Below, one piece after another: positions 1 to 9,315 of a DNA stretch of 62,278 nucleotides. Position numbers and translations under genes: made by a program. The first letter of the stretch is position 1; each line of letters opens with the position of its first letter. The notes under the pieces are model-generated. The model was given only the letters and a program-made list of their open reading frames with translations, had not been told where the DNA came from and did no database searches. The stretch is from CAZEHJ01 sp964512485 (GTDB lineage Bacteria > Bacteroidota > Rhodothermia > Rhodothermales > UBA10348). The stretch spans positions 1 through 62,278 of the forward strand of contig CAZEHJ010000011.1 of the NCBI GenBank assembly GCA_964512485.1, read 5' to 3'.

Positions 1-535
1 TGCCCAATGTGGAACCCATGCGGGTGAGCATCGTGGACTGATTCGTCTTCGCCAGGCCAAAATCCAAAACCTTGGCCACACCATCCTCCGTGATCATCAC
101 GTTGGCGCTCTTGATGTCCCGATGGACAATGTCTTTGGCGTGCGCGGCTTTGAGCGCTTCTGCCACCTGCGTCGTAATCTTTACGGCATCAGCCAGCGGA
201 AGAAGTGTGTCCTTGATCAGGTCCTGGACCGTTCCGCCGGAAATGTATTCCATGGCAATGAACGGACTAGGCTCCGTGCCGTGAGGTGCGTCGCTCGGCA
301 CCGCTTCATCGATCTCGAAAACGGATGCGATATTCGGGTGATGGAGTTGAGCCGCCGATTTTGCTTCGCGGTAGAACCGCTCTCGGTCGTCCTCACTGGC
401 CAGTGCAGCGCTCGGCAACACCTTGATGGCAACCGTACGGTCCAGTTTCGTGTCCGTAGCCTTGTACACGATGCCCATGCCGCCGCGGCCAAGCTCGGAT
501 TCAATGCGATAGTGTGATAAAGTGGTGCCGATCAT
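1..535 (-). CDS. Ser/Thr protein kinase, N-terminal part (runs off the window)
   Basis: The first 178 codons of a eukaryotic-type (Hanks) Ser/Thr kinase are present; the rest lies beyond base 1. The start is MIGTTLSHYRIESELGRGGM. Visible motifs are the glycine loop GRGGMG near residue 16, the VAIK lysine, the catalytic loop HRDIKSANVM and the DFG of DFGLAK. The ATG overlaps the stop of the next kinase gene by one base (TGATG), so the two are translationally coupled. The N-terminus is nearly the same as that of the neighbouring kinase, so they are tandem paralogs. By analogy with the neighbour, a transmembrane segment and periplasmic sensor half are expected off-window; that is inference. Confidence 0.9.
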   Translation of the reverse strand, partial: MIGTTLSHYRIESELGRGGMGIVYKATDTKLDRTVAIKVLPSAALASEDDRERFYREAKSAAQLHHPNIASVFEIDEAVPSDAPHGTEPSPFIAMEYISGGTVQDLIKDTLLPLADAVKITTQVAEALKAAHAKDIVHRDIKSANVMITEDGVAKVLDFGLAKTNQSTMLTRMGSTLG

Positions 536-3237
536 CAGTCGTTGGCCCTCGCAGAGTCCCGTTGTTCAAGTAGTGTTTTCAGACCAGTGATCAATTGGAT
601 CTCATCTTCATCCGCCTCCGTCCGGCCTGCGACATCTATGAAGACGAACTCCTCCCCTTCGCCAACCATGTCGAAATTGCGATGGTACCCCTCAGGGCTG
701 ATTGCGGAATCGAACTCCATCACTTCTTCCGGTCGCTGAGGCACGCCGTCGATCATTTGAATGCGCATCAAGGTGGCGACCTGAGAATAATAAATACTTT
801 CGCCACTCTCGCTCCAGAGTGGTCCGATACCCCCACCCGAAGTGAGAGGCATACGCCTGTCCATAGCAGGAAAGCTGTTCAGATACAGTTCTGGAACTCC
901 CGAATCATCGGACATATATACAATCTGATCGCCGTCCGGAGAAAGATAGGCAAGCCCTTCATTGAACGCGGAGTCAAGAATGACGGAGGCTACTCCGGTC
1001 GTTGTATCGTAGGCGAAAATATCCGAGCCGGTATCCGATTGGCGCACGCCAAGAAAGACCCATCTTCCATCCCTTGAAATGGAGTCGACATGGAGGTGTC
1101 CCGGCGCCATGAACAAAGTGTCCGAAATCGAGGTGTTGTTTACGGAAGAGCGGACGAGAGCTTCGTCAGACTGCGCCCCGGCGGCATAATAAAAATGAAC
1201 CCCGTCCACGTCCCAGACGGGCGTTTCGTCTTCGCCAACTATCGTAGTCATGCGTTCGGCCGTCCCCAATCTCCGGTCGAGAAGCCAGATGTCGTTGCCT
1301 CCACCCTGTGAGTGAATCAACACCCGCGATCCGTCTGGTGAAAATCGGGGATCCCTGGCCCTGTCGGTAAATCGTTCGAAGGCGGCCAGATTGTCGGCTT
1401 CACTTCCAAAAAGAATGGATGTGGACCTTGAACCTTCCTCCTCATCGTCCTTCAGATAAATGAGTTCACCTGTTCGGGAGGCATCGTACCCCTGAAAACC
1501 TCTGACGGGTGCGACACCAGCAATTACAGAAAAGCTGATGCCGCGCTCAAGCGATGCTGGATCGAATGGTACAGCGTGTATATCTCCATTGCGTTCGAAA
1601 ACCACGTAGCCATTTTCAATCCATTGACCTTTTTCCCCGTTGGCGGCCACCAGTATGTCTGTCCCATCATTCAGATCAAGCGCACGAACGGCGGAAAAAC
1701 CTTCTTCTTCCTGCACATTAAAGGATGTATACAGAAGGACGTTGTGCTCCGCAATCAGATCAACATCGCCGAGAAACCGATATCCTTCGGGCAACGGTCC
1801 TTCGAATTCCCTGATCAATTCGCGCTCCAATACTGTATCCACTACTAAAGAATCACCTGAACGGCGAACCAGCACGAGTTCCGAATCGGAGCGCCAGGTC
1901 AAACGACCGTTGTCCGCCCAAATTGACAGTAGTTCGGGGTTTCCCCCAGACGTACTGACTCGATATAACTGATCACCATCTCGATAGGCCACCCAGGTTC
2001 CTTGAGGAGATACCGAGTATCGCTCCTGCTGTGACCCGATTGCCGGCCCGAGATCAATAGATTCCGTGCCATCAAGACGCCGCGCATACATCCTGGCGCG
2101 AAAATCGGTTGTCGTTTCGAAGACTATCGTACTTCCATCATCAGAAATATCAAATCGATCCTGCAGAACGGACGACGATGGATTCAGCGGGAGTATCGTC
2201 CGGCGTACGGGTTCGGGCTGGATGTCCTGTGGCAACATCGCGAATAGAACTATTGCCACGAGAGTCATAACACCGGCGACGCCCCACGAAATCAGCGCCT
2301 TTGATGACGTGTTGTCCCGCACCTCAACCGCTTGCATTTCCACCGTACCCGAATGAGGGCCAGGGGCGTGAGCAGCGACAGCGGCCTGGGAAAATGCTGG
2401 CATCGCCCGGCTCATCTGCGTGCTCGCGCCGGCCAATACGGCTTTCAGATCAGCAGGCAACTCGTCTACATGCTGATATCGGAACGATGGATCCTTGGCC
2501 AGAATCTTGGCGATGATTCCTTCGAGCGCCAGTGGAACGCCTGATCTTAAAGACGTGAGCGCTGGTGGTTCGGAGTTCAGAATGGAATAAACAATGGCCT
2601 GTTCGTATTCACCCGAGAACGGCGGGCGACCCGTGATCATCTCAAAAAGCACACATCCCAGCCCCCAGATATCCGTCCTTCGGTCGATGTCATCACCGCG
2701 GGCTTGTTCGGGCGACATATATCCGATGGTTCCGATCGTCGATCCGGCTTGTGTCAGCATTGAGGCTGCACTCACTTTTGCCAGGCCGAAGTCCATGATC
2801 TTGACATGGCCCCGGCTTGAGATCATGATGTTCGCCGGCTTGATATCGCGATGCACGATGCTGTGCTCGTGAGCAATCTGCAGTCCTTCAGCGACCTGAA
2901 CGGCGATTTCGATCGCTCGCTCAACTTTGATCGGTCCCTTCTCGATCAGATCCCGAAGCGTTTCGCCATCCACATATTCCATGGCGATAAACGCGTGCTC
3001 GTCCGTCTCCTCGATGGCGAATACCGTTGCAATGTTAGGGTGCGACAGCGCGGCCGCAGCCTGCGCTTCGCGGCGGAAGCGCTGCCGATCCTGATCAGTC
3101 GCCACAACGTTGGCCGGCAAGAACTTGAGCGCAACCGTACGATTGAGCTCTGTATCGACGGCTTTGTACACCACGCCCATGCCACCGCGGCCGAGCTCGG
3201 ATTCAATGCGATAGTGGGATAAGGTTGTGCCGATCAT
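535..3237 (-). CDS. Ser/Thr protein kinase with C-terminal TolB/WD40-like propeller
   Basis: Predicted receptor-like Ser/Thr kinase of 900 aa. The kinase domain spans about residues 8-270, with glycine loop GRGGMGVVYKA, VALK lysine, catalytic HRDIKPANIM, DFGLAK and the APE-equivalent SPEQARG. A single hydrophobic segment near residues 318-340 (GVAGVMTLVAIVLFAMLP) should anchor it in the inner membrane. The remaining ~550 residues carry repeated SPDG/SRDG-type blades typical of TolB/PD40 beta-propellers, probably a periplasmic sensor. The family architecture (PknB-like kinase plus propeller) is common in Acidobacteria and Rhodothermota. It is coupled to the downstream paralogous kinase. The ligand and substrates are unknown. 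Confidence 0.93.
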   Translation of the reverse strand: MIGTTLSHYRIESELGRGGMGVVYKAVDTELNRTVALKFLPANVVATDQDRQRFRREAQAAAALSHPNIATVFAIEETDEHAFIAMEYVDGETLRDLIEKGPIKVERAIEIAVQVAEGLQIAHEHSIVHRDIKPANIMISSRGHVKIMDFGLAKVSAASMLTQAGSTIGTIGYMSPEQARGDDIDRRTDIWGLGCVLFEMITGRPPFSGEYEQAIVYSILNSEPPALTSLRSGVPLALEGIIAKILAKDPSFRYQHVDELPADLKAVLAGASTQMSRAMPAFSQAAVAAHAPGPHSGTVEMQAVEVRDNTSSKALISWGVAGVMTLVAIVLFAMLPQDIQPEPVRRTILPLNPSSSVLQDRFDISDDGSTIVFETTTDFRARMYARRLDGTESIDLGPAIGSQQERYSVSPQGTWVAYRDGDQLYRVSTSGGNPELLSIWADNGRLTWRSDSELVLVRRSGDSLVVDTVLERELIREFEGPLPEGYRFLGDVDLIAEHNVLLYTSFNVQEEEGFSAVRALDLNDGTDILVAANGEKGQWIENGYVVFERNGDIHAVPFDPASLERGISFSVIAGVAPVRGFQGYDASRTGELIYLKDDEEEGSRSTSILFGSEADNLAAFERFTDRARDPRFSPDGSRVLIHSQGGGNDIWLLDRRLGTAERMTTIVGEDETPVWDVDGVHFYYAAGAQSDEALVRSSVNNTSISDTLFMAPGHLHVDSISRDGRWVFLGVRQSDTGSDIFAYDTTTGVASVILDSAFNEGLAYLSPDGDQIVYMSDDSGVPELYLNSFPAMDRRMPLTSGGGIGPLWSESGESIYYSQVATLMRIQMIDGVPQRPEEVMEFDSAISPEGYHRNFDMVGEGEEFVFIDVAGRTEADEDEIQLITGLKTLLEQRDSARAND

Positions 3238-3252
3238 TGGTTTGGGGTTGGG

Positions 3253-5253
3253 CTATGATTCGTCGGCCTTGGGCTTGAGGTACTTCGCATACCACGCCAA
3301 GTAGCGCTCAAGCACATCCTTGCGATACGATGGAACGAGCAGGCCATGGGGCTGTCCGGGGTACACGACGAGTTGTGTATCGATGCCCATGCGCTTCATC
3401 GACTGATAGAAGTTTTCTGAATTGATGATGGGCACGTTCCAGTCTTTCTCGCCACCAACCCACAGAGTTGGTGTTGTGATGTTGCCGACATCGTTCAGCG
3501 GAGAGACCCGTTCCCAGGCCTCCCTGTTTTCCCACGGGAGACCCATTTCCTCCTCCCAAATTCTCTGGTAGTGGTCGTGTCCGTACATCGGCAGTGCGTG
3601 TGCCATACTGGCTCCGCTCGTTGCTGCTGCGAACATACCCGTGCGCACGAGGACGTAATTTGTGAGCATTCCGCCGTACGACCATCCCCCCATGCCGAGT
3701 CTGGCGGGGTCTGCAACGCCTTCATTTATCAGGTACTCAACGCCGGCAATGACATCTTCCGAATCTCTATTGCCCCAATCCGCGAAAATAGCGGTCGAAA
3801 AATCCTGGCCATATCCCGCTGAACCACGAGGATTCGTGCGAAGAACTACGTATCCATTGGCCGCGAAGACCTCCGAATTGAAGTGAAAGCTGTTGCTGTA
3901 TTGTGAGACAGGGCCGCCGTGGATGCGCAGGAGCGTGGGATACTGTTTTGAGGGATCGTAGTCGGGCGGATAATGCACCCATCCTTCGATTTCAGTTCCA
4001 TCCTTGCTGGGGTAATGGATGTTGCGGACGTTTGAGAGATTCAGTCCACTCAGAAACGTGTCGTTGACGTGCGAAACCTGTCGCAGCACTCCGTCAGAGA
4101 ATACATGCACCTCGTTGGGGTGGGAAAAGCGACTGACCAATAATGACATGCTGCCGTCGGCCATGAACTTGAAGCTGGTGGCGTTGAGTTCGCCTTGCAC
4201 GACCCGCTCCATGTCACCCGAGGCATGGTCGATCTTGACGATGGGCCATTCTCCGCTGTCTTCCAGTTGAAAGAAAATGTGCCGGCCATCGGCTGAAAAT
4301 GCGGGCGCAGAAATTCTCCGGTCGAGCTCTTCAGTCAACACGCGCTCCTCTCCACCGTCAGAGGGAACGACTGCCAGATGAATCGAAGAATACCAGCTCG
4401 CCGCCTTGTCCGTTCTCGCCCGATAGGCGATAAGGGATCCATCTGGGCTCCACGCCGGTGAAGCATCCATGAGCGGATTCGTGGTCAGCTGCAGAAGATT
4501 GGCGCCTTTTGTGGTGTCATCGGCCGACACGACCCAGATATTGGAGTCGTCGTTGGCGTCGGGATTTTCGGTTCTGTTGCTGTGAAAGGCGATTTTCGAC
4601 CCATCGGGACTCCAGACGGGGCCGGAAGCATTCCAGGGACCCGAAGTCAATTGGGTGGAATTATTGGTTGCGACATCGAAGACATACAGATGCGTGTAGC
4701 GATCCTCGGTCAGGTAGCCCACACGATCCCGTTTGAACTCGAGCCTGTCAATGACCCACGGCTTTTTCGTTTTGGATTCCGTGGTGTCTTTTTTGGCCTC
4801 GGGATCCCGAATGGTCAGCAGTAGTCGAGAGCCATCCGGAGACCAGTCATAACTGGAGATTCCCTGCTTGATTTCAGTGAGCTGTTCTGCCTCGCCACCT
4901 CGCCGATTGAGAAGCCAGACCTGGGATTTCCCCTCGTTGCGGGAGGCTGAAAAGGAAAGGAATTTGCCGTCGGGGCTCCACCTGGGACGCGACGCGGATG
5001 ATCCTTTCGACGTCATGGGAAGGGCATCCCCTCCATCTGTCGGCACCATCCAGATGCGCGTCTCCGATTTCTCGTCTTTAAGCGAGGTTGTCCTCACCGT
5101 GTAGGCGATCCATTCTCCATCGGGGCTGGGTTGAGGATCTCCTACCGAAGCGATGGCAAATTGGTCATCTACTGTGATATGCCTTCGATCCTGAGCTTGG
5201 GCTTGAATGGAGAGGAAAGAAAACGAAAAAATCAGTGCAGATAGAACGCGCAT
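3253..5253 (-). CDS. Secreted S9 family prolyl oligopeptidase-like serine peptidase
   Basis: Alpha/beta-hydrolase peptidase of the S9 (prolyl oligopeptidase / acylaminoacyl peptidase) family, predicted to cleave short peptides outside the cytoplasm. The reading frame is open from 5475, but I place the start at 5253 because MRVLSALIFSFSFLSIQAQAQ is a good signal peptide; this gives 666 aa. The N-terminal half has propeller blades with SPDG motifs (QPSPDGEW, RWSPDGKF, VWSPDGSK). The C-terminal hydrolase has the nucleophile Ser in GGWSYGG, Asp in GEKDWNVP and His in GQPHGL, so the triad is complete. The gene ends 15 bp upstream of the kinase gene on the same strand, so co-transcription is possible. 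It is divergent from the permease at 5498. Confidence 0.93.
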   Translation of the reverse strand: MRVLSALIFSFSFLSIQAQAQDRRHITVDDQFAIASVGDPQPSPDGEWIAYTVRTTSLKDEKSETRIWMVPTDGGDALPMTSKGSSASRPRWSPDGKFLSFSASRNEGKSQVWLLNRRGGEAEQLTEIKQGISSYDWSPDGSRLLLTIRDPEAKKDTTESKTKKPWVIDRLEFKRDRVGYLTEDRYTHLYVFDVATNNSTQLTSGPWNASGPVWSPDGSKIAFHSNRTENPDANDDSNIWVVSADDTTKGANLLQLTTNPLMDASPAWSPDGSLIAYRARTDKAASWYSSIHLAVVPSDGGEERVLTEELDRRISAPAFSADGRHIFFQLEDSGEWPIVKIDHASGDMERVVQGELNATSFKFMADGSMSLLVSRFSHPNEVHVFSDGVLRQVSHVNDTFLSGLNLSNVRNIHYPSKDGTEIEGWVHYPPDYDPSKQYPTLLRIHGGPVSQYSNSFHFNSEVFAANGYVVLRTNPRGSAGYGQDFSTAIFADWGNRDSEDVIAGVEYLINEGVADPARLGMGGWSYGGMLTNYVLVRTGMFAAATSGASMAHALPMYGHDHYQRIWEEEMGLPWENREAWERVSPLNDVGNITTPTLWVGGEKDWNVPIINSENFYQSMKRMGIDTQLVVYPGQPHGLLVPSYRKDVLERYLAWYAKYLKPKADES

Positions 5254-5497
5254 GGGCAGGAGGGAAGCGGGTGGGAAGGAGCCCTGACTAGAAACCGAAG
5301 TGGTTTTTTTACCTGGGTTTGTGCGAAATGTCGAGGATTGAGGGCTAAATGACAACTTTTCAACGTCCAGGCTCGTGTGATACATACCAGCCAGTAGGAT
5401 GAAAGCCCGACCGGCTGTAATCTTTTCCACACTTTGAGTTGTCAAAGCGTAGAGGCGAGAGCTGTATCCGCCCAATTCACCACTCAGGCCCGTCGAT
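5254..5497. promoter_or_regulatory. Divergent intergenic region between S9 peptidase and ABC permease
   Basis: A 244-bp spacer between two divergent genes must carry a promoter for each. I do not find a convincing TTG/TAnnTTTG pair. The region is open in the peptidase frame, but the translated residues look unlike a protein N-terminus. Confidence 0.4.
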
Positions 5498-7894
5498 ATG
5501 TTCCGGAATTACCTCAAGATTGCCCTCCGCACGCTTCGAAAACAGAAAGCGTACAGTTTCATCAATGTGGGTGGCCTGGCTGTGGGCTTGAGTTGCTGTA
5601 TTCTCATTCTTCTGTTTGTGGAAGATGAAATCAGCTACGATCGCTTCCACGACGGTGCCGAACAGATTTATCGCCTCAGAGTCGAGCGCTTTTCGAGCGG
5701 TGGTGAAGCCGAGTACACATCCACGGCTTCGGCCCCGATGTTGCCTGCGGCGGTCAACGACGTGCCACAGATTGAGTCCGCAACACGGGTGAACCGCCGA
5801 ACGCTATTGGTGCGAAAAGACGACCTCGGCTTTTACGAAGAGAATTTCGTCTATGTCGACTCCACGTTTTTTGATGTGTTCTCGTTCGAAGTGGTCAGGG
5901 GAAACCCGTCTCAAATTCTGAGAGCTCCGGGAAGCCTGGTGCTGACAGAAAGCTCCGCGCAACGCTACTTTCACGGACTGGATCCGATCGGTCAGAGCCT
6001 GAATGTCGAAGGAACTGAGATGGCGGTCACCGGAATCGTGAAAGATCCTCCGACTCAGTCACATTTCACGTTCGACATTCTTGCGTCGTTCTCAAGCCTC
6101 GAATCCACGCGGGGGCCGAGCGCAAACTGGAACTGGTGGTCCCTCAGCTTCCACACCTACTTCAAACTGCGACCCGGGTCCGATGTGGCGGCTGCTCAGG
6201 AGCAGCTTCGCGAAATGCCGTCCCGATACATCGGTGATCAGGAGTCGGTCAGTGGCTACCGACAGTTTCTGTATCTGCAGCCACTCGTTGACATCCACCT
6301 CAACTCACAGTACCGATACGAACTGGGCAACAACAGCCAGAAGTCGTATGTCTTTGTTTTTGCTGCCGTCGCCTTCTTCATTCTGCTCATCGCCTGCGTC
6401 AACTTCATGAACCTGTCGACGGCGCGCTCGGCAGAGCGCGCCCAGGAAGTGGGAATGCGCAAGGTGTCGGGGGCGCGCCTGAATCAGCTGGTTGCGCAAT
6501 TCCTCGGTGAATCCATCGTCATAACGATGATCGCGCTCGTTGCATCATTGATTCTCATTCAGGCGCTGTTGCCTCTCTTCAACGGCCTCGCCTTCAAGGA
6601 GCTATCGATCAATTATCTCGAACGCTGGCCGCTGACGCTCATCATGATTGGTGGAGCGGTGTTCGTGGGAATCCTCACCGGCCTCTATCCGGCATTCGCT
6701 CTGTCCTCTTTTAAACCTGTAGAAGTGCTGAAGGGCCGATATCTGCCCGGTTCGAGCCGATCCTGGCTCCGTCAGGGCCTCGTGGTATTTCAGTTCTCAA
6801 TCTCGGTCGTTCTGATAATCGCCGCAGTTATTGCTCAGCGCCAGCTCACGTACATGCGCTCGGCCGACATGGGTTTTGACAAAGAACAGACTCTGGTAAT
6901 CAACGGTCGAAACAACGACGTTTTCCAGAATCAATTCGAGGCGTTCAAATCTTCGGTATCCAATGTACCGGGCGTGGAGAGTGTCACCATTTCCTCGTCC
7001 ATTCCCGGAAGACAGATGGGCACCAACGTCGCGGCCAGAGAGCAGGGCATGGTCGAAGATGGCCAGACCTTTTACTGGATGTCAGTAGACCATGATTTCA
7101 TCGAAGCCTACGATCTCGACATGAAGGCCGGGCGCGGATTTACACGCGAAATGGGCTCGGATGACAGCCTTGCATTCGTTATGAATGAGGCCGCCTACAA
7201 AGCCCTCGGTTGGAGGAGCGCAGAAGAACCCATCGGCGAAGAAGTGACCCGGCAGTTCTCCGATACACGCAACGTGATTGGAGTGGCTGGAGACTTCAAC
7301 TATCAGTCGCTACAGGTTGGCGTCGAGCCACTGATTCTATTTATCAATCCGTCATGGTACAGCTACGCCTCAATCAAGATGCCTGCAAGTCGGGTTCAGG
7401 AGGCAGTCGAAGGATTGAAGGGGGTCTGGGGGAGCTATTCACCGGAGAGACCTTTCGAGTTTTTCTTCCTCGATGAAGACTTCGATCGCCAGTACCGCAG
7501 CGAGGTCAGGATTTCCAGTCTGCTGAATGTGTTCACCATGCTGGCCATCGTGATCGCGTGTCTCGGCTTGTTCGCTCTTGCTTCGTTTGTAACAGAGCGG
7601 CGCCAGAAAGAGATCGGCGTCCGAAAAGTGCTCGGGGCATCCACGCGGGAAATCGTATTGATGCTTTCGGTATCGTTCGCCCGCCTCGTGTTGTTGTCAG
7701 CGCTCATTGCGACGCCCATTTCGTGGCTTCTCGCGAATCAGTGGTTGGATGGGTTTGCAAGCCGAATAGACGTTGGATGGGACATTTTCGCCATATCGAT
7801 CGTGCTGTCGCTGGTGATCGCCGTCATCACAGTATCGTGGCAGTCGGTCAGGGCTGCGCTCGCCAATCCAGCCGTTTCACTCCGGTCCGAATAA
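5498..7894 (+). CDS. MacB/FtsX-type ABC transporter permease
   Basis: 798-aa permease of the MacB_PCD/FtsX class, with the duplicated architecture common in Bacteroidota and Rhodothermota. An N-terminal membrane segment (residues ~21-41) follows the typical MFRNYLKIALRTLRKQKAYS start. A large periplasmic MacB-like core comes next, then three helices (~285-310, 335-360, 380-405), a second N-terminal-type helix (~425-447), a second extracytoplasmic domain, and three final helices (~675-700, 725-745, 765-785). The motif EVGMRKVSGA and its second copy EIGVRKVLGA are FtsX hallmarks. No ATPase gene is adjacent, so the partner is elsewhere. Export of peptides or drugs, or mechanotransmission, is possible; the substrate is unknown. 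Confidence 0.9.
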   Translation: MFRNYLKIALRTLRKQKAYSFINVGGLAVGLSCCILILLFVEDEISYDRFHDGAEQIYRLRVERFSSGGEAEYTSTASAPMLPAAVNDVPQIESATRVNRRTLLVRKDDLGFYEENFVYVDSTFFDVFSFEVVRGNPSQILRAPGSLVLTESSAQRYFHGLDPIGQSLNVEGTEMAVTGIVKDPPTQSHFTFDILASFSSLESTRGPSANWNWWSLSFHTYFKLRPGSDVAAAQEQLREMPSRYIGDQESVSGYRQFLYLQPLVDIHLNSQYRYELGNNSQKSYVFVFAAVAFFILLIACVNFMNLSTARSAERAQEVGMRKVSGARLNQLVAQFLGESIVITMIALVASLILIQALLPLFNGLAFKELSINYLERWPLTLIMIGGAVFVGILTGLYPAFALSSFKPVEVLKGRYLPGSSRSWLRQGLVVFQFSISVVLIIAAVIAQRQLTYMRSADMGFDKEQTLVINGRNNDVFQNQFEAFKSSVSNVPGVESVTISSSIPGRQMGTNVAAREQGMVEDGQTFYWMSVDHDFIEAYDLDMKAGRGFTREMGSDDSLAFVMNEAAYKALGWRSAEEPIGEEVTRQFSDTRNVIGVAGDFNYQSLQVGVEPLILFINPSWYSYASIKMPASRVQEAVEGLKGVWGSYSPERPFEFFFLDEDFDRQYRSEVRISSLLNVFTMLAIVIACLGLFALASFVTERRQKEIGVRKVLGASTREIVLMLSVSFARLVLLSALIATPISWLLANQWLDGFASRIDVGWDIFAISIVLSLVIAVITVSWQSVRAALANPAVSLRSE

Positions 7895-7967
7895 CACGGA
7901 GTCAGGGTCATAAGTAACCACATGGATGCGTTCCCGTAGGGTGTTTCAACAACTTTCGGGATCCCAC

Positions 7968-8636
7968 ATGTCTGCTGCACTACCTGCTCCCCTTGCTCGC
8001 GCCCACGCGTGGGCGCGCCAACAGCCCTGGCTTGGCCGTTTCACGCTCATGAACCGGTTACTCTTGGCAATGGCGTTCTTCCCGACAGGAATGGTCAAGC
8101 TATTGGGCCGCCGGTTTACGCAACTGCCCGTCGACAATCCAGTGGGTTTCTTCTTCGAGGCAATGTATCAAACTGGTGGATTCTGGTACTTCATCGGATT
8201 CATGCAGGTATTCGCGGCGGTGTGTCTTCTCATTCCTGCTACGACAACGCTTGGCGCAGTCATCTTTGTACCCCTGATCTTCAGCATTGTCCTGATCACG
8301 TGGGGCATCGGGTTCGGCGGCACAGTGTATGTCACGGCCATGATGCTGCTCGCCGCCATCTACCTAGTGTGCTGGGATGCCGACAAGGTGTGGGCCGCCG
8401 GCTCATCGATTCTGGGACGACGCCATGGACCGAAGCTTCTTGAGGGTGCCACCATTATCGAAAAAACCGGATGGGGTCTCGGTGGACTGGTAGGCATTCT
8501 CCTTCTGATGACTACGCGCGGCCTCTTTCCTGCTTCACTTAGATTGGAACTGCTGATGACAGGCGTACTCGCGTTTCTGGTTGTCGCGGGAAGCTGGATT
8601 CATCTCGTGATAAAAAGCTTTCGAGAGAGCACCTGA
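7968..8636 (+). CDS. DoxX-like integral membrane protein
   Basis: A 222-aa hydrophobic protein with about five to six transmembrane helices that resembles the DoxX family (small quinone/redox-associated membrane proteins). The motifs AMAFFPTGMVKLLGRRF and GFWYFIGFMQVFAAVCLLIP correspond to the conserved first and second helices of that family. I start at ATG 7968 (MSAALPAP). An in-frame ATG at 7926 would add a poorly supported 14-residue leader. It lies 73 bp after the permease on the same strand. Function is not established. Confidence 0.65.
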   Translation: MSAALPAPLARAHAWARQQPWLGRFTLMNRLLLAMAFFPTGMVKLLGRRFTQLPVDNPVGFFFEAMYQTGGFWYFIGFMQVFAAVCLLIPATTTLGAVIFVPLIFSIVLITWGIGFGGTVYVTAMMLLAAIYLVCWDADKVWAAGSSILGRRHGPKLLEGATIIEKTGWGLGGLVGILLLMTTRGLFPASLRLELLMTGVLAFLVVAGSWIHLVIKSFREST

Positions 8637-8655
8637 ACACTTTGCTCCATGATCG

Positions 8656-9207
8656 CTACAGTGGCTGGCACGACGCTCCCGAGATTTCCCGAGTGTCCAC
8701 CACAGTCATCCCATCTCGGGTGACGACCAGATGGGACTCAAAGGAAAAATCCGAAACAAAGCCCTGACCCGACACTTCCCATTCTGTCCTGAGACGTCGA
8801 TTGGTTTGCTCCTCTGTTCCGGCATGCTCGTTCACTACGAAATGCGAGCGCACTTTCACATCGTATACGTCATACACGCCAGCATATTCGCTGATGGTTT
8901 CGCCAACGGTGTAAGCCCGATGAGACCCTCCGTTGCCAGTATCGAAGCCCTGCCGGCGAATTTCAGTGGGCACGGTTACCTGCTCACGGAACGCTGTGCA
9001 CGCGAAATACATCGAGAACGAAAAAGCGGCGACTACAGGTTTTCCTTTTGAAGCTGATTGAACCGACTCTGCTTCAAGTGACGACTCTTCGCTCGTAGGA
9101 AGTGGTGACAACTCTCCATCAACTGGAGAACTGCAGCTGGCCAGGAATACTGCTATGAATAACAATAGTCCTGATCGTTTGATGTGGGGTGATGATGATG
9201 TTTTCAT
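8656..9207 (-). CDS. Hypothetical lipoprotein
   Basis: A 183-aa protein with a clear lipoprotein signal: charged start MKTSSSPHIKRSG, hydrophobic core LLLFIAVFLA and lipobox LASC. The mature part begins SSPVDGELSPLPTSEESS, a flexible linker, followed by a beta-rich domain of ~110 residues. I do not recognise a family. It is convergent with the DoxX-like gene (19-bp gap) and lies 108 bp downstream of the symporter stop on the same strand. Confidence 0.75.
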   Translation of the reverse strand: MKTSSSPHIKRSGLLLFIAVFLASCSSPVDGELSPLPTSEESSLEAESVQSASKGKPVVAAFSFSMYFACTAFREQVTVPTEIRRQGFDTGNGGSHRAYTVGETISEYAGVYDVYDVKVRSHFVVNEHAGTEEQTNRRLRTEWEVSGQGFVSDFSFESHLVVTRDGMTVVDTREISGASCQPL

Positions 9208-9315
9208 TTCATTATGGTCATCATTGGTGAGATCTCAATCTGTTGTTTTGTATGGATATGCATACCATGCAACGACTTCAATAACGCGAACGCGTAATTC
9301 TGACGCAACAACCGA

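Noticed and set aside
9204..9315. C-terminal tail of the symporter read through the Ns
   Set aside because: Produced by the 155-bp artificial insertion; the true frame stops at 9316.
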